From NCBI GenBank assembly GCA_946894095.1, contig OX335653.1, forward strand, positions 15,815,001 through 15,879,000: a stretch of 64,000 nt of DNA. Reading direction: 5' to 3'. The stretch is from Incurvaria masculella. Lineage: Eukaryota; Arthropoda; Insecta; Lepidoptera; Incurvariidae. Shown in pieces: positions 55,848-64,000 of the stretch (the first letter of the stretch is position 1; the number at the start of each line of letters is the position of its first letter). The position numbers were made by a program, and so were the translations under genes. The notes below the pieces were generated by a model. The model ran no database searches. It was not told the DNA's origin and worked only from the letters and a program-made list of their open reading frames with translations.

Positions 55848-56058
55848 TATTCCTGGCATTCAGTAATCAGGAATCCTGAGTCCCGAAAACCGCTTTTGTA
55901 GCCGTTTTCAAAGCGATTTTTTTTGACTAAAATATTAGGAGCATAGTTTTTTTAATTAATCAAGGTTTTCCGCCGAAAAACTCGCTTTGAAAATAGCTAT
56001 AAAAGAGGTTTTCTAAACTCAAGATTCCTGATTCCTGATTACGGAATGCTAGGATGAG
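55848..56058. mobile_element. MITE family F, copy 3
   Basis: Left attcctggcattcagtaatc, right tgattcctgattacggaatg, with the family F interior. Confidence 0.75.
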
Positions 56059-57540
56059 TTTACGTGGATTCCATGCATGGCCATCGTAGCTTTCAGTGCG
56101 GTACATAATGATGATACTAATATGGAAATATATTTTTTTTTGGAAAATGATAAACTGACTGTAAATTTCCATAGTCAAATTAAAGACTGATATACATTCA
56201 AGCTGAAATCAGATCCCAAGATTTTCGCATCAAGCCTTGTAATATTACTTACAATGTTGTGCATTTAATGGATACGACATTATCCTTATATCTCATTAAT
56301 TTGAGATTGTACAACGACATCTACATTGAAGCAATGTAATTACATTTAGAATATTCGTCGGAAGCAGGATTAGAATCTGCAAAAAATTTGATAGCAGACA
56401 AAATGGTGGATATTTCACAGCTGTTTGCGTCAGTCAACTACCCGTGATTGTTGTTAGCAGGCGTTCGGCTCCGCCTTAGAGATATCGATGGCAACACATT
56501 GCCTAGTCTTGCGCAACGACATCCGTTCGCCATTCCCGATACATGACATTTCACTTTTTCTGATGGCACCTAGATCCCAAATGTGCCATCCAGAACCTCC
56601 GCAAAAGGCTCGCTTCAATCATTAAACTCATTGCAAACATAACAGTTTGAGTCTCTTCAAAAATATGATTTTCCGTCACCGAGCGCTAAAAAGCCACGCC
56701 GTTTACTTGTATCAGTCTAAAAGTGCTATAAAGTTAAGTACTACGGCAAGAATTGCCTTGTGTCTCGAGCCACTGCCCGCCGCCATCCAGGGAGCATGGA
56801 TTGACGGGAGTAGCGATCTAAACCCATTCGTGTGTCGGCAGCGTTAGCCCCGAGTTAGTGCAAAACGTCTGACTGCACTTAGTTCGCTTCCGAATTCAGA
56901 ACGCGCAACATCGAATGTTTGTTGCACTAAATGGCATGTTCTGAAGTGTTCTTACGTAACGGATTAAGTTGGGCCTTCGCGCTCAACATCCCATACAAAT
57001 GTAGAAAGAAGATCATCCGCACATTTCTTGTCGGAGATCAAGAGAGGAGATCGGAGTGTTTTTATACAATCAGTTTGATCGTCTTTTACTCAATGATAAA
57101 ACAAATAAACCTAAAAGACCCAATTTATCAAACCTAGCTTACTCTATGAGGATTCAAAATAAATTTATTTTGCACCCTTAAGCAAACTCACTCACTTGCG
57201 TTTTTTGATATAAAAGTAGCTACGCCGTCCCTATTCCGTTGCTACTCCCACCCTTCCATGCTCCCTGCCGCCACCCCTGCAAATTAAATAACCACCGGCC
57301 GCCAAGTGCCATCCGTTGTTTATAGCGTGTTTTTTCTCGCCTTCCGGCTTGTTCTCTTGAGACGGAAATTGAGATGATGAGAAACAAGATACTCTTACCA
57401 GTTAGACCACCTTTTGAGAGCTCTTTGGATATTAAAGGGTAACGAGAGATATCTTATGCAGGCCATTTGTGTGCTAATTAATATAATAACTAAGTCAAAT
57501 GGATTGCAATCAACTTTTGCAGACTTTGAAATCCTTGCAT
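56059..57540. other. Non-coding stretch
   Basis: 56,275-56,385 matches repeat G on the opposite strand. The rest, including 56,440-56,860 with moderate GC, has only chance open frames. Confidence 0.4.
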
Positions 57541-57544
57541 TGAT

Positions 57545-57650
57545 TTAGCAGAGTTGTGGAGGCCTGGAGCGGTCTTCCAGGGGATAATATAATAGCAAAT
57601 AGTGTAAAAAAATTAAGAAAACCGAACCAACGCCCATCTAAAAGAACTTT
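57545..57650 (+). pseudogene. Possible LINE 3' coding end
   Basis: Frame reading RVVEAWSGLPGDNIIANSVK resembles the vVdxWNxLPxxVVxAxsv block near the C-terminus of LINE reverse transcriptases. Very short; tentative. Confidence 0.35.
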
Positions 57651-58171
57651 TTAAAACTTGATAATAGCAAACCCTTCATTGTTAGAAATACAAAGAAATT
57701 ACCAAGCGAAATGCTAACTGGAATAAAGTATTTAAATGAAGACTTATCAGTCTGGGGTGCCTGTCTATAAATAAATACATTTGGAAAGCATTTTTTTCCG
57801 GAATGCTACCATGAATATTTCATGAAAGATTTAACGAATCGTCATGCCATGATAATGACCACCACAAAGTGAGGACAAAATGTTTGTTTAAGAGGACAAT
57901 GAGGTGATCGAGTTCAATACAATGTCTCGTGCCTGTTTCCTAAGTCAAATCAAGACATACTTTTCTGAAATTTTGCACATTTAATCAACTAACTGAGAGC
58001 TACGTTTGTACATTTTGATTTTTTTATAACTAAACTTATATTCATGATATACGCCGTTAAATATTTTGATTAACATCTTTACAGACTTATGACATGGATA
58101 TAATATAAGTTATAAAACAAATCTAAACGTACGGACATAGCTCTCAGGGCAAAATTTTGGAACAATATTTC

Positions 58172-58713
58172 TTAAGGTGGGCCATCCCACTCAACTCCCC
58201 ATACAAACGGGGAAAGAAGATCACGCCCACATTTCTTGTCAGAGATCCCAAATTTTGCTCAAAATATCTTTATTTGATCGAACTAGATGCCTGATGACTG
58301 TTGGCATTGTAAAATTGTGTTTGGTTTTTAAGTAATAAGGTTCGAAATTTCGAATTTTTCGCGCGTTTAATACAATAACTTTGGAGGTGGTTTACGCAAT
58401 GGTTAAGTAAGAACATCTAGAAAAATTAGTCATCAGACATATCTTATTTAATTAAGATTTATAATCTATTTGGTTTTTGTTAGATTTTTGACTACAGCGG
58501 TCATGGTTTACTTTTAGCTATAAGTCGTTTTGTAATTAAAATTTTCGTAAATCTTACCAAATCATACAATATGCGCATTGTCTTTTTTGTGGACATGTTG
58601 CATCTTCCTCATCACGGAGCCTGTCTTTTTTTGGAAACAGAGAAGGTCCCAGAGCGCAACAGCACGGTTTTGTACCGTGCCCGCGAATGATTTAGTCGCG
58701 CCGGCCACCTTAA
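58172..58713 (-). mobile_element. TTAA-target MITE (family C), complete, next to exon c acceptor
   Basis: Flanked by TTAA at 58,172-58,175 and 58,710-58,713, with ends ggtgggccatcccactc and gtcgcgccggccacc. Internal order matches 14,992-15,533 in reverse. Its right TTAA is 30 bp upstream of the first base of exon c, so the branch-point/pyrimidine region of the intron abuts the insertion. Confidence 0.88.
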
Positions 58714-58743
58714 GAGGATACTAAGACGTTTGCGCCCGGCCAG

Positions 58744-58956
58744 GTGGAGCGGAGACGGCGGCGAGCGCGGCGACGAGAGCGCGCCGGAGTTCGTGTCGGC
58801 CGGCGTCTCGCTGTACGTGGGCGACGGCGGCTGCGGCGGCGGCGGCGGTGGCGGCGTGCTGTACCGCCGGCGGCGCGCTGCCCCCGAGCAGCACGACCAG
58901 CTGCTGGGGCCGGACCCGCGCGACCGCCTCTGGATGTGGAAGTGCTTCAACTACAC
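58744..58956 (+). CDS. Alpha-2-macroglobulin/CD109-like gene, exon c
   Basis: Internal exon: acceptor tgcgcccggccag| at 58,743 and donor AC|GTGAGT at 58,957. Its first base completes the proline codon split at the end of exon b. The 70 further codons read WSGDGGERGDESAPEFVSAG, VSLYVGDGG, a CGGGGGGG run, and after YRRRRAAPEQHDQLL end with DPRDRLWMWKCFNY. The AG-v-l-v and LWxWxxF elements are those that surround the bait region in alpha-2-macroglobulin/CD109/TEP proteins; the segment between (Gly run, RRRR, acidic stretch) would be the bait, the protease-cleavable loop. The tetra-arginine would suit trypsin-like or furin-like proteases. The thioester region and C-terminal domains must lie right of the window or in unrecognised exons. 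Confidence 0.85.
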
Positions 58957-59071
58957 GTGAGTGTGCGCTGCGCGCGGTGGCGGGGAGCTGAGGTTGTAGG
59001 GGCGAGAACCCTGACGGAACTTGGTTCGGGATTTTCTTACGGGAAAGTTACTAACGAAGAATGGACAGTAG

Positions 59072-59376
59072 GCCTATCTCAGGAATCAGTAATCTTGCAG
59101 TCGAAAAACAGCTTTTGTACCGGTTGCCTCGACGAAAATATTCCAGGACCCCTGCTACGAACGCTATCGAGAAGGCGATATCGCTTGTCAAAAATATTGT
59201 AGGCGTTTGACAGATGATATCGAGAGCGCTCTCGCTACAAACTGTCAAACGCATACAAAATGCGCATACAAAAACGCATTATATCTGTGGTTCAAGGTAT
59301 TCCGTCGAGAGAACCGCTTTGATGGCCGCATAAATGTGTTTTTTTATCCTGATCCCTGACCCCAGGATTCTAATGC
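59072..59376. mobile_element. MITE family F, copy 4, with nested foldback
   Basis: Family F ends (ctatctcaggaatcagtaat; cctgaccccaggattctaat) and parts of the interior, interrupted by a ~130-bp foldback containing taggcgtttgacag and ctgtcaaacgcata. Confidence 0.6.
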
Positions 59377-59464
59377 TGAAAAAAGCTAAAGACTCAAAGA
59401 CTGTACTTCTGCTCGTCATGGCCAAAGCACAACTTGCCGGATGTCAATTTAACTGTAAGGGACA

Positions 59465-59844
59465 TTTTTTTTTATGTGACTGGACATGGCTAATACCACA
59501 AGTTCTGTCATGGTATTAGCCCAACACACCACATGGGAACTAGGTGCCATGCCAGGACCTTCCTTATATTGCACGGCTACATTGAACTGGATCGAAAAAA
59601 AGGACAATTTTCATTGCCGCTTCGACCATCGTTCATCCAATGCGATGGTACCAACCCGGGCGGGATAAACCCTCCCACCTAGTAAGTAAGGAAGGGGACC
59701 TACAGCTTAACGTGGAATCCGAACCACGGCCAGCCTCTCTCAACGGTCGAATGGTCACCCATCCAAGACCAGACCGGACCCAGCGTTGCTTAACTTCGGA
59801 GAGCGATCGCCGAAGTGTCGCGCCACCGGGCCACTGAGGCTGAC
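59465..59844 (-). mobile_element. SINE family B, 5S-type head, complete
   Basis: Full reverse-strand copy with T-rich tail, body, linker (cacggccagcctctctcaac), the 5S-like segment (cccatccaagaccagaccgg; cagcgttgcttaacttcgg) and the A-box start at 59,844. Confidence 0.9.
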
Positions 59845-60109
59845 AAAATGTCAAAACTGACAGTCGGGAGTTATGCCTCGGTCAAGCGAAGCACGAGTAA
59901 CGTAACGTCTATGAATATCAGCGTCAACGTCTATGAATTGGCCTATAGGTCTCAACTTTCTGAAACATTTTTATTCACATGAATTGTCATAGACATATCT
60001 TCATCAGACATATCGTCACAGGCATCCTGTCCCTTTCATGCACGGTTCAACACCTAACTTTAGACATCTCTAACAAATTCACCATTCAACACTCGGGTAC
60101 TATGCGCTG

Positions 60110-60440
60110 TAAAGCTTGGATTATCTGAACGACGGTCATCCGAATGCCCGACTATCCGAATAATTTGTTTCCCTCAAGACGAGAGACTAGCTCCGCCTGT
60201 CGATTTGTCGCTGCCCGAAAATCGCATCTTCACCCACACCGCCCTTTTTTGCTAAACACACTCATGCAATCACTAATCTGCCGCATTCGCCGGAGTATGT
60301 CACAAACAAAACTTTTTTTTTAAATGTGGTTGTACACTTTTTTATCCAGAGATTAATAGAGTTAACTTACACGAAAAAAAATAATTTTCCGAACACATGT
60401 TTCCAAGTAGTTCGGATAATCGAAGGTCCAAAGTAGTTTG
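60110..60440. mobile_element. Possible pogo/Tigger-like MITE remnant
   Basis: Left taaagcttggattatctgaa and right ttcggataatcgaaggtcc are roughly inverted; the attatccgaa motif recalls pogo/Tigger ends. Decayed; superfamily uncertain. Confidence 0.35.
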
Positions 60441-61046
60441 AGAAATTGGACCCTGGAATTGGAAAAACGATTTCGTTATTACTATATTTCAGTCCTAGCT
60501 TGTGGCAAGCAGGATTTGTGGCCAAGCAGTTCCATGGATTTCTTTCAATGCTCAAACTAATTATACCCTTATTTTAGTAAAGCAATATTTTGCAAGTATT
60601 TTTACCTCTTTCGTACACATTGAAAGCCACCAAGGCAAGTGTTTACGTCTTGCCTAAACGTCCAAACTTACATTTAGGTAACTTAATCCCTAACTAGTTG
60701 TTATACTTACATTTTACTCTTCTCTGACGCGCTGTTTATTCAAGAAGAAACTCCTTAATTAATTCTGAATGTTTCACGTCCCGTTGGCCCCTGAATATAG
60801 TTTAGAATGCTTCCAATAAATAATATTGAAGCCCTTGAAAGCCTTCAAATATTGATTTCGCTTGCTTGCCGACGACAGCTCAGCTAACGCAAATCTCGCT
60901 TCCACCTTAATTATTCCATGCCTAGCTAAAGCGATCCAATGCCAACCTCCCCTCTCGTCAATTTCTTGATGATTTCGATGAAAACTTCAAGGGTTCGTGG
61001 CACAGAAGAGAAAAGTAAGGAGAAGTCGCATGTAACATGTCGCATG
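60441..61046. other. Non-coding stretch
   Basis: No gene or repeat recognised. Confidence 0.4.
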
Positions 61047-61364
61047 CACGAGTTCGATAAGTGCATTTCGCCACGAATGCGAGCTGCTCCATGGTTCGGA
61101 ATCCATGTAAAACTGTAGGTCCCCTTCCCCTACTAGGTGGTAGGGTTTTAACCCACCCGGGTCGGTACCATCGCGTTGGATGAAAAGATGGTCGAAGCGG
61201 CAATGAAAAATTGTCCGTGTTTTCCATCCAGTTCAATGTAGCCGTGCTCATAAAGGGAAGGTCCTGGCGTGGCACCAAATTCCTTCGGGAATGTTGTGTA
61301 TTGTGCTAATAAATAACGGTAGTTGTGTGGTATTAGCCATCCATGTCAGGTCGCATAAAAAAAA
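61047..61364 (+). mobile_element. SINE family B, tRNA-type linker plus body
   Basis: Begins in the linker of the tRNA-type copies (cgataagtgcatttcgccac), continues through the body to gcataaaaaaaa. The tRNA-like head itself is missing (5' truncation). Confidence 0.85.
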
Positions 61365-61366
61365 TG

Positions 61367-62315
61367 TGGACGTTATCGCAGCTCCGCCGTATGGACAAAT
61401 TGTTCATATAATCGTATGGGAAACTGGCCGCATGACGTGTGCCACACAGTCCAAACATCTCCTCCGCATGTACTCACGAGGAGGGTTCCGCCAAGTTAGT
61501 TCCCACCCACACGACCCCTCTGCATCTGAGAATATGTTTATTTGCGTGTGGCAATAAATATTCCGGGAGTTCGCGACATTTTTGGTCACGATAAGGTAAA
61601 TGGCTGAATCTGGGTTCACATGTTAGAGACCAACCCTCCGATGCCAAATATGTCGGTCTGCCTGCGATAAATGGTAGCGTTATCTAGATTGGCTATATAA
61701 AATAGATGTTTGTATGCACCTGCTGATCAATAAACTGATTGGTTAGAAATATTTATACCTATTAATTATAAAACAATAACCAATCGGTTTTATAACTGAA
61801 TACTTAAATGTACCTAAAGTTATATCTGTAGCCTATAACTAAAAAATGCAACCAAAGATTTATTTAGTTTTGGTATTGCTAAGCACTGATCATATATTTT
61901 TTTTGTCACCATAATTACTTTTTCGGACGCCTTATCTACGTAACGCAACCACTTGGCGCAGGCAGACTGACACATTAAGCTTCAGAGGGTCGGTCTTAAA
62001 CCTGTGAATCCAGTTTCAGCCATTTAACTTATCGTTACCATTTTTTCGCGACCTCCTAGTCTATTGCTTGAAGTTGGTTTGGTCGTTTTGATGGAGACAG
62101 CAGGTCTCATAGTAGGCGCGCTAGACGGCTCTTCTTATTCCTTTTTAGATCTGTGGCTCGAAGTGATCGAGGAGCTTCATCGAGGCTCAGTAGCTATTCG
62201 GGGAATAATCGCCACTTCAAAAATACGCTCCGATTTAAATTAGATCTGTAAATTGGTTGGGAGGCTCAGTTTTTGGCACCCCCATATATAGAGATCCCCA
62301 TACTTTGTCAAGATT
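61367..62315. other. Non-coding stretch
   Basis: No supported gene. An open frame at 61,291-61,557 overlaps the SINE end and has no known family. Confidence 0.4.
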
Positions 62316-62317
62316 AC

Positions 62318-62512
62318 TTTGAAAAATTTTTACGGCTTTTCACGCGGCAAAGTAGAGATATTCTCCGACGTTTCGAGCTAATCATTCAGCCCGTTGTCAA
62401 GGAGGCATCCGCCGCGCTCGTGCGCAGCAGACGACTGCTGCCGCGTGAAAAGCCGTAAAAATTTTTCAAACATGTCTAACGACCGCGGTAACCTCAAAAG
62501 TATCATAAGATT
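62318..62512. mobile_element. Foldback repeat E, copy 2
   Basis: 31-bp inverted arms: ttgaaaaatttttacggctt...cacgcggca and tgccgcgtg...aagccgtaaaaatttttcaa, around ~75 bp. The 3' flank (aacgaccgcggtaacctcaa) is shared with 32,915-32,960 on the other strand. Confidence 0.75.
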
Positions 62513-62552
62513 ATTTTATTTAAACACAAATTTATTTTTAAATTATACAGAT

Positions 62553-62803
62553 TAAAAAAAAAAAAAACCGGTCAAGTGCAAGTCGAACTCGCACACTGAG
62601 GGTTCCGTATCAAAAACAATCACGTTTTTTGTATGATTTTTATATTTTTTCAGTTTTACCTATTTGTTGTTTTACACTCTGTGAAAATGTCAACTACCTA
62701 CATATTACGGTTCATGAGATACAGCCCTGTGACAGACGGACGGACAACGGAGACTTAGTAATAGGGTTCCGTTGGCACCCTTCGGGTACGGAACCCTAAA
62801 AAT
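62553..62803 (+). mobile_element. Family A repeat, copy 7
   Basis: Diverged copy (ccggtcaagtgcaagtcgaa) with a very short gacggacgga core and a standard end (gggtacggaaccctaaaaa). Confidence 0.92.
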
Positions 62804-63080
62804 AGAGTACAGACAGTTCTATAAATAAATTTACCATTTCCTCTGTTTTTATATAGCATAGCGCTAGATAAGCTTAAAAAAAACTAAAGCAATTGTACTG
62901 TTGATTAATCTGACTTAATTAAATTCGAGACGAACGGACGCTCACTAATCTCTCGTCGGACGCGACGCGACGCCTCCTCGATTGTTATCCGGGGGCCGCA
63001 TCACAGAATATCTACAGTGCACGAAATAAAGAAACACCGGATGCATAATACTTGATCCTCCCTAGACATGATAACAAGCG

Positions 63081-63369
63081 TTTTTAGGGTTCCGTACCCA
63101 AAGGGTGCCAACGGAACCCTATTACTAAGCCGTCCGTCCGTCCGTCCGTCTGTCACAGGGCTGTATCTCAGTTACCGTAACAGAAGGACAGCTGAAATTT
63201 TCACAGACTGTGTATTTATTTTGCCACTATAACAATAAATAGGTAAAATTGAATAATAATTGAAAAGTAATGAGGCCCCATACAAAAAACGTGATTTTAT
63301 TGTGTTAAATCTTTAACGATGGTACGGAACCCTTTGTGTGCGAGTCCGACTCGCACTTGGCCGGTTTTT
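63081..63369 (-). mobile_element. Family A repeat, copy 8
   Basis: Reverse-strand complete copy (tttttagggttccgtaccca ... cgactcgcacttggccggtt) with a ccgtccgtccgtccgtc array. Confidence 0.95.
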
Positions 63370-63974
63370 ATGCATAACATCAATCGTTTAAATAAAAATA
63401 AACCACCGTTTAATTGTAGTCACGTTTTTAACAAAATTATTTATTAAAACCGAGGTACGCGGCTCCGCTCGGGTCAATGTCGTTTCGGACTGATGTCGGA
63501 CTGAAACTAGAAGTTTTCCGGGATAAAAACTATTAATTCAGGAAATGAACTTCGTATAAATCTGTTTGACCGTTTTTTCGAGATTTAAACCGTTTTTCCG
63601 TTTTTTCCATTAATAAATGAGTAGGAGTTAATCAGTAGCACAAGATCAAATATGTAATTACATATAAAAAAAACGATTTATTGCACCTTTATAATGCGAT
63701 GTTGCCAGGTTAAGCTTGTGTTTCCATATTAATACTTTTAATACTACTTTCTACGATGCAAAAAACGCCAAAATCTAGTTTATTTTATATCGTTTAAAAC
63801 TGGGTATTGTGCTGTCTCTACAACAAACACAAAAACAACAATCATTGTTATTAATATTATGTCTGGCTACAGACCCAATACGAAAAAGAAATAAATAAAT
63901 AAGAGAAACAGCCAATCCGGTTGTATGTAGCTGAACGCCCCCTCTTGTGTCCCGCGCCGCCGTCTCTATCGTTT
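63370..63974. other. AT-rich non-coding stretch
   Basis: No gene recognised. Confidence 0.4.
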
Positions 63975-64000
63975 AAAAAAACCGGCCAAGTGCGAGTCGG
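63975..64000 (+). mobile_element. Family A repeat, copy 9, cut by window end
   Basis: Only the first 26 bp (aaaaaaccggccaagtgcga...) are inside the window. Confidence 0.9.

Noticed and set aside
60110..60440. A functional pogo transposon
   Set aside because: Only roughly inverted ends with no transposase frame; kept as a low-confidence remnant.

Overview
The window is nuclear DNA of an insect, most likely a moth or butterfly. The evidence is spliced genes with GT/AG introns of more than 10 kb, a gustatory-receptor exon, an interstitial block of the insect telomere motif (TTAGG/CCTAA), and a very dense load of short interspersed elements. One of these is a short repeat with an ACGG microsatellite core and gggttccgtacc / ggtacggaaccct ends, a signature I associate with lepidopteran genomes. 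Nothing bacterial, plasmid-like or viral is visible. Coding DNA is a very small part of the 64 kb.

Layout. 1-4,751: transposon debris (Tc1/mariner transposase remnant, retroelement RT fragment, small repeats). 4,752-28,970: a head-to-tail tandem segmental duplication, unit 1 at 4,752-17,182 and unit 2 at 17,183-28,970. Each unit carries, in the same order: a minus-strand gustatory-receptor (Gr) exon, a foldback repeat, a ~307 bp tandem repeat (three copies in unit 1, two in unit 2), a ~3.37 kb element with terminal inverted repeats full of CGTATAAT-type motifs, a strong hairpin, a SINE with a 5S-rRNA-like head, the ACGG repeat, a telomere-motif foldback, a SINE with a tRNA-like head, and a MITE containing a headless SINE. 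Post-duplication events can be read by comparing units: a TA-target MITE only in unit 2, a TTAA-target MITE only in unit 1, an ACGG expansion only in unit 1, and a nonsense codon only in the unit 1 Gr exon. 28,971-64,000: a host gene of the alpha-2-macroglobulin / CD109 / TEP family on the plus strand. Three exons (32,085-32,202; 47,215-47,348; 58,744-58,956) join in frame across introns of about 15 kb and 11 kb that are packed with mobile elements, including a 1,266 bp solo LTR with its target duplication.

How the parts relate. The two Gr exons share a strand and end at the same phase-0 splice donor. No downstream Gr exon is visible inside the duplicated unit, so both may be 5' exons for 3' exons lying left of the window, or both may be stranded. 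The alpha-2-macroglobulin-like gene would encode a secreted or membrane-anchored protease-trapping or complement-like protein; only the bait-region part is visible. The most unusual structural observation is one SINE family whose shared body is attached to at least two different Pol III-type heads, one tRNA-like and one combining a tRNA-like A box with a 5S-rRNA-like segment. A second is a TTAA-flanked MITE family of which three of four copies lie within about 30 bp of an exon-intron border.
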